Shown here one piece after another: positions 9,421 through 18,307 of a stretch of DNA of 64,000 bases (position 1 is the first letter of the stretch; each line of letters opens with the position of its first letter). Below the pieces are notes generated by a model, which was not told the DNA's origin, ran no database searches, and saw only the letters and a list, made by a program, of their open reading frames with translations. Both the position numbers and the translations under genes were made by a program. Where the stretch lies: NCBI RefSeq assembly GCF_006542765.1, contig NZ_SKCD01000001.1, positions 124,001 through 188,000 of the forward strand. The letters run 5' to 3'. The DNA is from Paenibacillus luteus (GTDB taxonomy: Bacteria > Bacillota > Bacilli > Paenibacillales > Paenibacillaceae).

Positions 9421-9999
9421 TTACACGGTTAATCCATAGTTCCGGCAAAGAGCTGCAAGTCCGCCTGAGAAGCCTGAGCCGATCGCTTGGAACTTCCAGT
9501 CTGAGCCCTGCCTGTATAGTTCGCAGAAAACGATCGCTGTCTCGATGGAGAACTCTTCCCCGAGGTCATAACGGAGCACTTCTCTGCCAGAGGATTCGTC
9601 AACCAAACGAACAAAGGCATTCGATACTTGTCCGAAATTTTGGTGCCTGGATTCGGCATCATGAATGGTTACGGTAATCCCAATCCGCTGGATGTGGGCA
9701 GGCACCTTCGAGAAGTCGATTTTGACCTGCTCGTCGTCTCCGTCGCCCTCGCCCGTACGGTTATCCCCGGTATGCTCAACCGCGCCGTTATAGGCAATCA
9801 ATGCATTATAGAATACAAAATCCTTCTCATCCTTGGCCTTCCCGTCCTGATGCAGCAGAAAGGCACTCGCATCAAGATCGATTTCGCCGCCACCTGAGTA
9901 TTTATTTGTATCCCAGCCAAGACCGAGCACAACCTTGGTAAGGCCTGGGTTAGTTTTGGTAAGATCAATCCGTTGTCCCTTGGAAAGATTGATGGACAT
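9421..9999 (-). CDS. TerD-family protein
   Basis: A single-domain TerD protein of 192 residues starting [13 protein letters not shown]. The ATG at 9999 is preferred over a start nine codons upstream because AAGGAGG precedes it. The calcium-binding signature [19 protein letters not shown] is intact at about residues 73-91, as are WDTNKY near the start and [21 protein letters not shown] near the end. Proteins of this family bind Ca2+ and are induced in tellurite, oxidative and envelope stress. It lies beyond a terminator from the preceding terD gene, so it is probably expressed by readthrough or its own promoter. Confidence 0.93.
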   Translation of the reverse strand: MSINLSKGQRIDLTKTNPGLTKVVLGLGWDTNKYSGGGEIDLDASAFLLHQDGKAKDEKDFVFYNALIAYNGAVEHTGDNRTGEGDGDDEQVKIDFSKVPAHIQRIGITVTIHDAESRHQNFGQVSNAFVRLVDESSGREVLRYDLGEEFSIETAIVFCELYRQGSDWKFQAIGSGFSGGLAALCRNYGLTV

Positions 10000-10196
10000 C
10001 GTGTTATTCCTCCTTAACGCCTGCAAGGCTCTGAACGCTTACGCCAAAGCAGAGCCTAGCCAGCCCATTTTTTTTGATAGCCGCTTTCTGCAGCAACAAG
10101 CTTCATCGACTAGCGCCGAGCTATAGCTAACCTTAAGCGGCAGTGGCGATTCACAGCTCCACTCGGAACGTGAATCCAATGATTTCTTTTTCAAAA

Positions 10197-10221
10197 AAAG
10201 GGCCGCCGCCGGCGACCCTTT
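10197..10221 (-). terminator. Terminator inside the terD cluster
   Basis: The GC-rich hairpin pairs AAAGGG and CGCC with GGCG and CCCTTT, followed by a T run on the minus strand (10193-10199). It stands 19 bases after the stop of the second terD gene and would reduce expression of the genes beyond. Confidence 0.75.
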
Positions 10222-10239
10222 ACGGGTAGTTGTCGATAA

Positions 10240-10821
10240 TTAGTTAGTAGCCAAACCGTAGTTGCGTGCCAAGCCGCCCAATCCGTCTTGGAAGCCGCTT
10301 CCGATCGCGCTGAATTTCCACTCACCTGCATTACGGTAAAGCTCACCAACGATAACCGCCGTCTCAATGGAGAAATCTTCTCCCAAGTCGTAACGGATCA
10401 ATTCAGTGCCGCTTTGCTCGTCAACGATACGAACGAAAGCGTTGGAAACTTGTCCGAAATTTTGGCTGCGTGCTTGCGCATCGTGAATCGTAATGCTGAA
10501 TGCGATTTTGTCCGTATCCGCAGGAACTGCCGAAAGGTCAACTTTTACTTGCTCATCGTCCCCGTCGCCCTCGCCTGTACGGTTGTCGCCCGTATGTTCT
10601 ACGGAACCGTTGCTGTTCTTTGGATTGTTATAGAAGATAAAGTCGGAATCAGAACCTACTTTACCTTGTGCGTTCAAGCAAAATACAGAAGCATCAAGGT
10701 CAAAGTCTTTGCCGCCATCATATTTATTAGTATCCCAGCCTAGACCAACCGAAATTTTTGAAAGACCTGGGTTTGTTTTCGTAAGATCGATTTTTTGTCC
10801 TTTGGATAAGCTAATTGCCAT
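10240..10821 (-). CDS. terD: TerD-family protein
   Basis: A 193-residue TerD protein closest in pattern to Bacillus YceD/TerD. It starts [19 protein letters not shown], carries [17 protein letters not shown], the full acidic loop [19 protein letters not shown] (about 75-93) and ends with [21 protein letters not shown] plus a glycine-rich tail. It is 27 bases downstream of the first terD gene with a GAGGGC-type ribosome site. The near identity of motifs with the neighbours indicates tandem duplication. Confidence 0.95.
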   Translation of the reverse strand: MAISLSKGQKIDLTKTNPGLSKISVGLGWDTNKYDGGKDFDLDASVFCLNAQGKVGSDSDFIFYNNPKNSNGSVEHTGDNRTGEGDGDDEQVKVDLSAVPADTDKIAFSITIHDAQARSQNFGQVSNAFVRIVDEQSGTELIRYDLGEDFSIETAVIVGELYRNAGEWKFSAIGSGFQDGLGGLARNYGLATN

Positions 10822-10848
10822 TTGAAATGCCCTCTTTTCTCAATAGAA

Positions 10849-11442
10849 TTATTGGTATTGACGAGCAAGAATATCGATATGGGCAGCATGAGTGCCTTCT
10901 CCGATTGCATTGAACTTCCATTCCCCATTGTGCCTGTAAAGCTCACCGACAACGAGCGCTGTCTTGCCACCGTAGTTGTCCGTCAAATTAAAACGGATCA
11001 GCTCTTGGTTGTTAACCGGGTTAACGATACGGATAAACGCGGATTTAATCATTCCAAAATCCTGACGTCTGGATTCACATTCATAAATGTTGACCACGAC
11101 GAGGATTCTTTCAACCGCAGCCGGAACTTGGTTAAGCTGTACGATGATTTGCTCATCATCGCCATCGCCTTCCCCTGTGATATTGTCGCCCGTATGAACG
11201 ACAGATCCGCAGCCGCTTTGCTTATTGTAGAAGCAAACGAGATTTTTCTCACCGGATAGTTTGCCGTTTGCATCAAGCAGCAATGCGGAAGCATCACAGT
11301 CGACGTTAGCAGCCTTCTTCAATCCGAAAAATCCGCCTTTTACCGCGGCAGGGTCCCAGCCGAGTCCTACGATCACCTTGCTGAGTCCGGCGTTGCCCTT
11401 CGTGAGGTCAACCTTCTGACCCTTAACGAGAGAGATAGCCAT
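10849..11442 (-). CDS. TerD-family protein, first gene of the Ter operon
   Basis: A 197-residue TerD protein of the YceC-like type. It differs from its neighbours by an insertion, WDPAAVKGGFFGLKKAANVDCDAS (about 29-52), but keeps the acidic loop [19 protein letters not shown] (about 83-101). A GGGGGTG ribosome site precedes the ATG. It is the promoter-proximal gene; an ECF-type promoter match lies 79-106 bases upstream. The order of three terD paralogs, a tandem terD and terC matches the Bacillus yceCDEF layout with one extra member. Confidence 0.93.
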   Translation of the reverse strand: MAISLVKGQKVDLTKGNAGLSKVIVGLGWDPAAVKGGFFGLKKAANVDCDASALLLDANGKLSGEKNLVCFYNKQSGCGSVVHTGDNITGEGDGDDEQIIVQLNQVPAAVERILVVVNIYECESRRQDFGMIKSAFIRIVNPVNNQELIRFNLTDNYGGKTALVVGELYRHNGEWKFNAIGEGTHAAHIDILARQYQ

Positions 11443-11520
11443 TAGATTTGCACCCCCTTTCCTTGAGTGTTGCGAAGAGAACCATAGATTGCTTCATTGA
11501 TGACCAACGTTCTAACCATC

Positions 11521-11548
11521 AATACGCCTAATCGACAGGTAGGTTCCA
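11521..11548 (-). promoter_or_regulatory. Putative ECF-sigma promoter of the Ter operon
   Basis: On the minus strand TGGAAC (11543-11548) and CGTATT (11521-11526) are separated by exactly 16 bases. This closely matches the SigW/SigM/SigX consensus TGAAAC-N16-CGTA. The Bacillus subtilis yceC operon is known to be read by such sigma factors, which supports the call. Confidence 0.65.
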
Positions 11549-11631
11549 AAAAAAATGCAGTCTCTACATTATTCTACAAAACCTGATTATTACCTCTTCT
11601 TTACTTAAAAACATTATAAGGCTAGCGGCCT

Positions 11632-11647
11632 TGTGGCAATTGCCACA
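11632..11647. promoter_or_regulatory. Perfect 16-base palindrome, candidate operator
   Basis: TGTGGCAATTGCCACA is fully self-complementary and sits between the Ter promoter and the small rightward ORF. The rest of 11443-11896 is AT-rich with no gene. No T run follows, so an operator is more likely than a terminator. The regulator is unknown. Confidence 0.4.
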
Positions 11648-11896
11648 TGAAGACATACGCTACGTTTAATTTTATAACATACCTCGTTCCAATTACAAAT
11701 TTCTTCAAAATAAGAAACATTCAGGAGATCATGTCGAATACACTCTCATCATAAGCATGTACCCTTTTAAACAAAGTGCAAAACAGGATTCGCAGCGTTA
11801 ATAAAGCAGACACTATTTTTCTAAAAAAAGGGTGGAAAAATCAGATCATAAGGGGGATAATTATAATTAGTAAATACACACTCGCGAGGTGTTCGC

Positions 11897-11995
11897 ATGG
11901 ACTTTATAAAAAAGAACAAAACCGGCCTTATTTTTGCCGCTTTGCTCCTCATTAACGGATTATTCTTATTATCGCTTTATCTTTCCAAAAATTAA
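11897..11995 (+). CDS. 32-residue single-span membrane peptide
   Basis: A short open frame begins with MDFIKKNKTGLIF, continues as a Leu/Ile-rich hydrophobic helix (about residues 10-29) and ends in SKN. GAGGTG precedes the ATG by six bases and an AT-rich promoter-like stretch with TATAAT lies upstream. The positive N-terminus followed by one membrane span is typical of small Bacillus membrane peptides. No homologue is recognised, and expression is uncertain. Confidence 0.45.
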   Translation: MDFIKKNKTGLIFAALLLINGLFLLSLYLSKN

Positions 11996-12056
11996 ATAAA
12001 GCAGACAAAGCCCCTCGCTTAGGCCCGTCTGCTTGCATTTCGTAGTACGCGCTCCC

Positions 12057-13103
12057 TTATGAACGTACGGGTTCTTTATCCTTCTCCTCATGCATCGCAA
12101 TAAGCTTCTCATGATGTGTAGAATATAATGCCTTCACTTCCTCCTGCGGCGCCAAATATTTTTTCGCGCTGTTCACAGCATTGGGACCTTCCGTAAAACC
12201 GCCAGCGATCAGCTTCAGCTTGCCAGGGAACGTAACGACGTCGCCTACCGCAAAAACACCATCTATATTCGTCTTCATATGGACATCGACAACTATTTTG
12301 TCCTCTTGCAGTTCCAGGCCCCAATTTTTGATCGGACCTAGATCTCCCGTAATGCCGTGGTTAACGATAACCTCGTCTACATAAAGCTCACGCGTTTCCT
12401 TTGTCTCCAAATGCTCGATCGTCACGCGGCTTACCTGTTCACCGTCGCCATGCAAATCTTTCAGCCAAAATGGGGTAATAATGTCTACGGAGGAGCTTCT
12501 CATTTGGGTAACGTTGCTCTCATGCCCGCCAAATTGATCACGCCGATGGACGACCGTGACCTTTTCTGCAATGGGCTCCAGCGCATTCGCCCAGTCAACC
12601 GCCGAATCGCCTCCACCGGAGATGAGCACCTGTTTACCCCGAAAATGATCGAGGCTGTTTACCGCATAATGCAGGCTGTTCCCTTCATAACCGTCCGCAC
12701 CCTCTTGGTCAAGCTTGCGGGTCACGAACGTGCCATGCCCAACCGCTAAAATAACGGTACGCGAATAATGCGTCTCTCCCGTATGGCTGATTAAGCGAAA
12801 GTGCCCGTTCGAAAGCTTCTCCAAATGCTCAATTCGCTGGGACAAAACTACCTCCGGCTTAAAAGTCAGTCCTTGTTTTTCCACTTGTTTGATAAAATCA
12901 GCGCCTGTAATGGCAGCAATGCCGCCCACATCATGCAAGACCTTCTCGGGATAGAACTGAACCTTGCCGCCGAGCTGCGGGGCAGACTCGATAATCTTTG
13001 TCCTCAGCTCCCTCATACCGCTATAAAAGGCTGTAAAAAGTCCTACCGGCCCTCCGCCAATAATCGTAACATCATATATATCCATCTCAGTTTGAGCTGT
13101 CAT
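12057..13103 (-). CDS. Ferredoxin/flavodoxin-NADP(+) reductase, thioredoxin-reductase-like type
   Basis: A 348-residue flavoprotein of the type 2 ferredoxin-NADP reductase family (YumC/YcgT). The FAD-binding Rossmann motif is GGGPVGLFTAF (about 16-26), and the NADPH-binding motif is SGGGDSAVDWANAL (about 160-173). The FAD-closing segment reads GVFAVGDVVTFPGKLKLI near 285. The thioredoxin-reductase CxxC is absent, as expected for this family. It would supply electrons from NADPH to ferredoxin or flavodoxin. A perfect Fur box lies 47 bases upstream of the start, so expression should rise under iron limitation, as for the Bacillus ycgT gene. Confidence 0.93.
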   Translation of the reverse strand: MTAQTEMDIYDVTIIGGGPVGLFTAFYSGMRELRTKIIESAPQLGGKVQFYPEKVLHDVGGIAAITGADFIKQVEKQGLTFKPEVVLSQRIEHLEKLSNGHFRLISHTGETHYSRTVILAVGHGTFVTRKLDQEGADGYEGNSLHYAVNSLDHFRGKQVLISGGGDSAVDWANALEPIAEKVTVVHRRDQFGGHESNVTQMRSSSVDIITPFWLKDLHGDGEQVSRVTIEHLETKETRELYVDEVIVNHGITGDLGPIKNWGLELQEDKIVVDVHMKTNIDGVFAVGDVVTFPGKLKLIAGGFTEGPNAVNSAKKYLAPQEEVKALYSTHHEKLIAMHEEKDKEPVRS

Positions 13104-13149
13104 CTCTTCGTTTCTCCTCTCCAGGATACCGCTTTTTCCTCATTATAAT

Positions 13150-13164
13150 TGATAATGATTATCA
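13150..13164. promoter_or_regulatory. Fur box
   Basis: TGATAATGATTATCA is an exact 7-1-7 inverted repeat matching the Bacillus Fur consensus. It lies between the divergent reductase and thioredoxin-like genes and could control both. Confidence 0.85.
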
Positions 13165-13272
13165 TCGTCAAATACATTCTCAATTTTCCGCGTCTCTGCT
13201 TGAGCCATGGTGTTATTGAGATATGCGGGTGAATGAAGTACATTACAACTATAAACATTAAGGAGCACAACA

Positions 13273-13581
13273 ATGACGATTCAAGAAATAGATGAAAAAC
13301 ACCTTTTTAACCTTATGCCCAGCGGCAGTGGAAAAACAGCCGTCTATTTTTTCACTCCGCTATGCGGCACTTGCAAGCTCGGCGAGCGCATGCTGGAAAT
13401 TGCAAAGCTAACAGGCATTTCTGTTCCGCTCTTCAAGCTGAACATCAACTATGCGCCGCGCCTGCGCGAGCAATGGAAAATAGCCAGCGTACCTTGCCTG
13501 GTACTGCTTGAGAACGGCGAGCCCATTCAAAAGGAATACGCCATGACGTCGGTTGACTATGTGTATTCGCTTTTGAAGTAA
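13273..13581 (+). CDS. Thioredoxin-like protein
   Basis: A 102-residue thioredoxin-fold protein. The active site reads FFTPLCGTCKLGERML (about 27-42) with a CxxC (CGTC), and the cis-proline segment reads IASVPCLVLLENGE (about 75-88); an extra Cys follows that Pro. AAGGAG precedes the ATG. It is divergent from the Fur-boxed reductase and shares its intergenic region, suggesting a redox protein made under iron stress. A specific partner cannot be named. Confidence 0.88.
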   Translation: MTIQEIDEKHLFNLMPSGSGKTAVYFFTPLCGTCKLGERMLEIAKLTGISVPLFKLNINYAPRLREQWKIASVPCLVLLENGEPIQKEYAMTSVDYVYSLLK

Positions 13582-13590
13582 GAGGCTTGA

Positions 13591-14046
13591 TTAGGTCGAG
13601 GGAGAGAGAGGAACATCAATCAGCGAGATCGACTTTTGCGCGCCGCCGCAGCCACTTAGCTTGTACGTAAAGGTTTGTTTGGCTTGCTCTTTCATTAGCG
13701 ATTCGCACCGATACGTCTTGACGGTAGGCGAACCATATTTATCCTGCGAGGTATCGTAACGGACCTCGATCTGCTCTTCTATTCTGGAGAGGCTGTAAAA
13801 GATCGGGTCTGCCTCCTTCGTATAATGAACAACCCTGACCTGATCTGAAAAACCGCTAATAAACGCATCCAATTGCTCACTGTTTTGTACGATACCGAGC
13901 TTCGCGATAACGTCTTCTGCCTCATTTACTACATATTCATTTGCCGTAGGGGCTGCTTGCCCCAGCCCTTTGTCTGGACTGGTGGCAGCACAGCCTCCAA
14001 GCATGAGTATGATCCCTGCAAAAATGATTATTCTGCTGAATGCCAT
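13591..14046 (-). CDS. Lipoprotein of unknown function
   Basis: A 151-residue predicted lipoprotein with a hydrophobic signal and lipobox LGGC (Cys19). The mature part is a small soluble domain with no recognised motif. It has YTKEADPIFYSLSRIEEQIEVRYD in the middle and two further Cys residues (in YRCES and LSGCGG) that could form a disulfide outside the cell. It is convergent with the thioredoxin-like gene, ending nine bases from it. Confidence 0.75.
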   Translation of the reverse strand: MAFSRIIIFAGIILMLGGCAATSPDKGLGQAAPTANEYVVNEAEDVIAKLGIVQNSEQLDAFISGFSDQVRVVHYTKEADPIFYSLSRIEEQIEVRYDTSQDKYGSPTVKTYRCESLMKEQAKQTFTYKLSGCGGAQKSISLIDVPLSPST

Positions 14047-14150
14047 GACCTATCTTCCTTCCTGCTAACTGTATTTCTTAATGCAGACGCTCCTGATTCA
14101 CCTTTTGCAGCTCGCTGCTGGAAAGAACTGACTCGCTTCGCCTAATCGAA

Positions 14151-15989
14151 TCATCGGCCGTTGTTCTTAGCCTGCATTTGGCTTATCTGCTGACGAAGTC
14201 TTAGAATGTCGGCCATAAGCGCTTTTTGTTCCGAAGGCTCTTCCGGCTGCGCGCTGCTCATCAGCTGCGTCAGCCGAAGCTCCAGCATTTCTCGTTCATT
14301 CTGGTCGATCTGCTGCTTCGGGGACAATAAACAGCTGCGGTCCTTAGAGCTATATTCCTCATAGGAGCCCGGAAACAGGTTCAGCTTCCCCCGTCCCTCC
14401 ATCACGAGCAATCGGTTTGCCGCCTGACGGATGAAATAGCGGTCATGAGTCACAAGCAGCACTGCACCTGGATAGTGAAGAAGCGCCTCTTCCACCTGCT
14501 CGCGCGTGCCGATATCCAAATAATTCGTCGGTTCATCGAGCACGAGCAGATTTGCTTTGCCAAAGTAGAGCTTTAGAAAGGCTACCCGGCAGCGCTCGCC
14601 CATACTCAAATCGCCAATCCGTTTGAAGACATCCTCCTTGGAAAATAAGAAGCAGCCGAGAATGGTCCGAGCATGGGATTGAGTCATATTAGGCAGTGCA
14701 AGGAGGCTGTCTAATATGGTCGTAGCGAGATCAAGCTTGCTGAGCTCTTGCTCGAAGTAGCCAATCGTCGTTTGCGGATGAAGGACTACCTTTCCTTCAT
14801 CCGGATTTAAGCTGCCTGTCGCCAGCTTCAGCAGCGTCGACTTGCCCACGCCGTTTGGCCCAAGTACGGCGAGGCGGTCACCCCGGCCAATGGTAAGGCT
14901 AAGCTTGCTTAATAAAGGGGGATGGCCCTCATAGGCAAAACTTACATTATCCATGCGAAGCAGCGAGGATGCTGCAAACTCATCTGTCTCCAAGAGCATC
15001 CGCAGCTCCGCATCCTCGCGAGGCTTGTGCACCTTACCCTGTTCCAGCCGCTCCAGTGCGGATTCCTTGGCGTGCAGCCGCGATACGTTCTTTTTCGATT
15101 TTGACCGAAGAAAATCATTTTGACCTGCTGCCTTATGCGCTTGCTGGAACCATTCCGCATACATCCTGATGCTATCAAGCAGCTTTTCCCGCTCCAGCTC
15201 CTGCTTCTTGTACTGTGCCAGCTGCGTTCTCCGCTCCAGCTCTTTCTGCTCCTTGTATTCTGTATAGCCGCCCGTATAACGCCTGCAGCCTCCGGCCACC
15301 AGTTCCAAAATGGATGTAGCCGTGCGGTTGATAAACATTCGGTCATGCGAGACGTACAGCACCGTTCCCGGATAGGTCTGCACCCATTGCTCCAGCCAAG
15401 CAAGCGCCTCTGCATCCAAATGGTTCGTTGGCTCATCGAGCAGCACCAGCTTCGGTTCCCTAACCATAAGGGCGGCCAGCTGGGCTTTCGTCTTCTGCCC
15501 TCCGCTAAGCTGCGCAAATGGCAAGCCCCATAAAGACGGATCGAAGCTTAGCTGCTTCAAACATTGCTCCGCTTTTACCTCCCCTTCATAGCCGCCAAGC
15601 TGGACATATCGCTCATATTGCTCGCTGTAACGGTTCAGCAGTTCCTCGCCTGACTCCCCTTCTTGCATTTGCTTGGTTAGCGCAGCCATGCTTTGCTTGA
15701 GCTCAAACCATTCAGCCGAACCCGCCTGTACGAATTCCAGTAAAGTGAGCGAGGAGTCGAGCTGTGCCTGCTGATCCAGCCAGCCCCATTCCTCCAGAGG
15801 CAAGAGGCGCTGTACCTCGCCGCCATCGAAAGCGAGCCGGCCCGTCAAGCCCTGCAATAGTGTCGTTTTGCCGATTCCATTACGGCCGAACAGTGCGAGC
15901 CGCTCGCCTTCTTTTACCTCAAATTCAATATTTTCAAATAGCAGCTTGCCGTCAAATTCTTTATTTACTTGTTTAATCTTTAATAGCAT
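14151..15989 (-). CDS. ABC-F ATPase, probable ribosome-protection type
   Basis: A protein of 612 residues from the ATG at 15989. It has two ABC ATPase domains with Walker A motifs GRNGIGKTT (about 36-44) and GPNGVGKST (about 357-365). The signatures are LSGGQKTK and LSMGERCR, and both Walker B motifs read LLDEPTNHLD or VLDEPTNYLD. No membrane span is present; a charged coiled linker (about 230-310) and a helical C-terminal extension are typical of ABC-F translation factors. Frames upstream of 15989 run into a transcription terminator, so the ATG at 15989 is the credible start. The attenuator leader argues for an antibiotic-induced ribosome-protection factor; the drug class cannot be told. Confidence 0.88.
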   Translation of the reverse strand: MLLKIKQVNKEFDGKLLFENIEFEVKEGERLALFGRNGIGKTTLLQGLTGRLAFDGGEVQRLLPLEEWGWLDQQAQLDSSLTLLEFVQAGSAEWFELKQSMAALTKQMQEGESGEELLNRYSEQYERYVQLGGYEGEVKAEQCLKQLSFDPSLWGLPFAQLSGGQKTKAQLAALMVREPKLVLLDEPTNHLDAEALAWLEQWVQTYPGTVLYVSHDRMFINRTATSILELVAGGCRRYTGGYTEYKEQKELERRTQLAQYKKQELEREKLLDSIRMYAEWFQQAHKAAGQNDFLRSKSKKNVSRLHAKESALERLEQGKVHKPREDAELRMLLETDEFAASSLLRMDNVSFAYEGHPPLLSKLSLTIGRGDRLAVLGPNGVGKSTLLKLATGSLNPDEGKVVLHPQTTIGYFEQELSKLDLATTILDSLLALPNMTQSHARTILGCFLFSKEDVFKRIGDLSMGERCRVAFLKLYFGKANLLVLDEPTNYLDIGTREQVEEALLHYPGAVLLVTHDRYFIRQAANRLLVMEGRGKLNLFPGSYEEYSSKDRSCLLSPKQQIDQNEREMLELRLTQLMSSAQPEEPSEQKALMADILRLRQQISQMQAKNNGR

Positions 15990-16021
15990 CAAAAGACATT
16001 CCCCCATTTGTCCGAACATAA

Positions 16022-16049
16022 TAAAAAACCGTGGCCAGCGGCACACGGT
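16022..16049 (-). terminator. Attenuator hairpin in front of the ABC-F gene
   Basis: On the minus strand ACCGTG pairs with CACGGT around an inner GCC/GGC stem, followed directly by six T residues. It lies 33 bases upstream of the ABC-F start and downstream of a promoter and short leader ORFs, so default transcription should stop here. The loop segment GCCGCTG is complementary to CAGCGGC inside the leader ORF (16069-16146), giving a ready antiterminator. Confidence 0.8.
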
Positions 16050-16068
16050 CGAATACGCAAGGGGAAAA

Positions 16069-16146
16069 TCAAATAAACGAAAACAAAGGATGCGTCACGC
16101 CGCTGCAAAGCGGGTAAACATCACCTGTATATCGCAACTGATTCAT
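16069..16146 (-). CDS. Candidate 25-residue leader peptide of the ABC-F gene
   Basis: A short ORF starts ATG at 16146 (MNQLRYTGDVYP...) and ends TGA at 16069, twenty bases before the attenuator hairpin. Its ribosome site is weak (GGGG about ten bases upstream). It contains the CAGCGGC stretch able to pair with the terminator loop, so a stalled ribosome here would change which hairpin forms. A second minimal ORF, ATG AAG TAA (16247-16255), with a strong GGAGG lies further upstream in the same leader. Confidence 0.5.
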   Translation of the reverse strand: MNQLRYTGDVYPLCSGVTHPLFSFI

Positions 16147-16298
16147 GTTACTTAGGACCCCAAATCGACACACGTATCCCTGACCGGTTCTCGCTTAATC
16201 GAGAACGCCGCTTGTACTTAAACAAGTTGTTTACAGGAATCGTGAATTACTTCATCGGCTGGGTTACCTCCGTCAGTCATCAGTTTTAATATGCGTCT

Positions 16299-16328
16299 AT
16301 TATATCGGACAAATGAATCTGAATTCAA
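16299..16328 (-). promoter_or_regulatory. Promoter of the ABC-F leader transcript
   Basis: On the minus strand TTGAAT (16323-16328) and TATAAT (16299-16304) are 18 bases apart. The predicted start near 16292 gives a leader of roughly 300 bases before the ABC-F ATG, long enough for attenuation control. Confidence 0.6.
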
Positions 16329-16429
16329 GCCCAAGTTTACATAAGGTACCAAATAAAGTTAGTACTAGGCTGCAAAGTCCTAATCGGCGATCATATACCC
16401 TATACACAATTACACTATGGAGGTGCCTC

Positions 16430-18307
16430 ATGAATCCAGTTTATATTACGAGCATCGGGAAGTTTTTGCCCGGCTCTCCTGTCAGCAATGATGAAATCGA
16501 AGATTATCTTGGTAAAATCGGTGGCAAAAGCTCAAAATCCATGCGCCGCATCCTCGATCAAAATAAAATACGCTTTCGCCACTACGCCTTGGACAAAGAA
16601 CAAAAGAGCCTTTACTCCAATGCAGAAATGGCGAGTAGAGCTATACAGGATGCCCTCACGAGAAACAAAGAGGCCTTGCAGGACAAAATTGATTTTCTCG
16701 CTGTCGGCACGACGCAAGGCGATTTGCTTGTTCCGGGCTTTGCCAGCATGGTACATGCAGAAACCAGCCTCCCCGTGATGGAGGTCGCCACTCACCATGG
16801 CGTCTGTGCAAGCGGGATGCAGGCGATGAAGAACGCTTACCTGCATGTGCAGTCGGGCGAGCAGCAAACCGCCATCTCCTGCGCCAGCGAATTTCCGAGC
16901 CGAGTCTTTAAGCATACGCGATTCGAAGCGCAGGCGGGACTCGCCGAGCGCACCGTTCCATTCGATACCGACTTTCTAAGGTTTATGCTCTCTGACGGCG
17001 CGGGCGCTGCGGTGCTGCAGCATCAGCCTTCCACCAGCGGATTGTCGCTGCGCATCGAATGGATCGATAACAAGTCTTACGCGAATCTCTATGACGTCTG
17101 TATGTATGCAGGCAGCAACAAAGAAAATCCCGAACAGGCAAGCTGGCTCGATTATCGCTCCATTCACGAGGCTGCCGATGACGGCGCCATCAATTTAAAG
17201 CAGGATATTCGGCTGGTGAATGAAATGCCCAAAGTTGGCGTGAACCGTTTTTTCGAACTGGTCGATGAAGGCAAGGTTGACCCTGCGGGCATTGACTGGA
17301 TGGTCTGCCATTATTCCTCCCATTTCTTCCGCGAGGAAATATTCAGGCTGCTGCAGCTCGGCGGGCTTACCATCCCTGAGGAGAAATGGTTTACAAATTT
17401 GTACACGAAGGGAAACACTGGCGCGGCGTCGATCTATATCATGCTGGAGGAGCTGCTAAATGAAGGCCATTTGCAGCCAGGCGAGAAAGTGCTGTGCATG
17501 GTGCCCGAGAGCGGCCGATTCCAGACCTCGTATATGCTGCTGACGGTCGTTGGCTCAGCCATTGAGCCCGGTGGCGCTGCATCTCAGCCTGTGTTCGAAG
17601 AGCGTGAGCCTGAAGCTCCGCATTTGGAGTACGACGAGGCTGATCATGTGCAAGCGCAGCTGGTGAGGCAGCTGGTTCAGGTATGGATCGATTTTGAGCA
17701 AAAGCTCGCACAGGTCCCGGTCATCCATAAGCTGTATAACCAGAAGTTCACGCTCAGCGATTACAAGGCCTTGATGGAAAATATCCGCCAGCAAGTCATT
17801 GACGGTTCGCAGTGGATCGCCCGCGCCGCGTCCTATATCGCCATTGAGCATATCGATCTTCGTTCCACGTTCATTGCCCATGCGCGCGATGAGCATCGCG
17901 ACTTTCAAATTCTCGAGCGCAATTACGTTGCCGTCGGCGGCGAGCTAAGCAAAATCCAATCGGGGGAAAAAAATATTGGCAGCGAGGCGCTCTCGGCTTA
18001 TTTATTCCAGCGGGCTAGCCGCGATAATCCCGTCGACCTCATCGGAGCCATGTGGATTATCGAAGGGCTCGGCTGCCGGATGGCGCGCTACTGGGGCGAG
18101 ATGATTCGCGACCAGCTTGGGCTTAGCGATGAAGAGGTATCCTTCTTGCTTTATCACAGCGACTCCGACGAAAAACATTTCGAACGGCTGGAGGCCGTCG
18201 TTCAGCATCCGATGCTGACCGCGGACATTGCGGCGCGTATCGTGAAAACAGCCAAAACGACGGCCCGGCTGTATCTGCTGCAGCTAGAGGAGCTGGGTAA
18301 TGTATGA
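16430..18307 (+). CDS. Ketoacyl-ACP synthase III fused to a heme-oxygenase-like diiron domain
   Basis: The true start is the ATG at 16430 after TGGAGGTG, giving 625 residues. Residues 1-375 are a thiolase-fold KAS III-type synthase. The catalytic Cys126 lies in HGVCASGM, a His in VCHYSSHFF (about 294 or 298), and Asn329 in GNTGAAS. Residues about 400-620 form a helical domain with EHIDLRSTFIAHARDEHRDF (about 473-492), WIIEGLGCRMARYW (about 542-555) and SDSDEKHFERL. This spacing of Glu/His/Asp fits heme-oxygenase-like diiron oxidases and the 'iron-containing redox enzyme' family. The fusion suggests condensation of an acyl group followed by oxidation; the product is unknown. It overlaps the next gene by four bases. 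Confidence 0.85.
   Translation: MNPVYITSIGKFLPGSPVSNDEIEDYLGKIGGKSSKSMRRILDQNKIRFRHYALDKEQKSLYSNAEMASRAIQDALTRNKEALQDKIDFLAVGTTQGDLLVPGFASMVHAETSLPVMEVATHHGVCASGMQAMKNAYLHVQSGEQQTAISCASEFPSRVFKHTRFEAQAGLAERTVPFDTDFLRFMLSDGAGAAVLQHQPSTSGLSLRIEWIDNKSYANLYDVCMYAGSNKENPEQASWLDYRSIHEAADDGAINLKQDIRLVNEMPKVGVNRFFELVDEGKVDPAGIDWMVCHYSSHFFREEIFRLLQLGGLTIPEEKWFTNLYTKGNTGAASIYIMLEELLNEGHLQPGEKVLCMVPESGRFQTSYMLLTVVGSAIEPGGAASQPVFEEREPEAPHLEYDEADHVQAQLVRQLVQVWIDFEQKLAQVPVIHKLYNQKFTLSDYKALMENIRQQVIDGSQWIARAASYIAIEHIDLRSTFIAHARDEHRDFQILERNYVAVGGELSKIQSGEKNIGSEALSAYLFQRASRDNPVDLIGAMWIIEGLGCRMARYWGEMIRDQLGLSDEEVSFLLYHSDSDEKHFERLEAVVQHPMLTADIAARIVKTAKTTARLYLLQLEELGNV

Noticed and set aside
14942..15517. 191-residue minus-strand frame
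   Set aside because: It is an arginine/tryptophan-rich shadow of the ABC-F gene in another frame.
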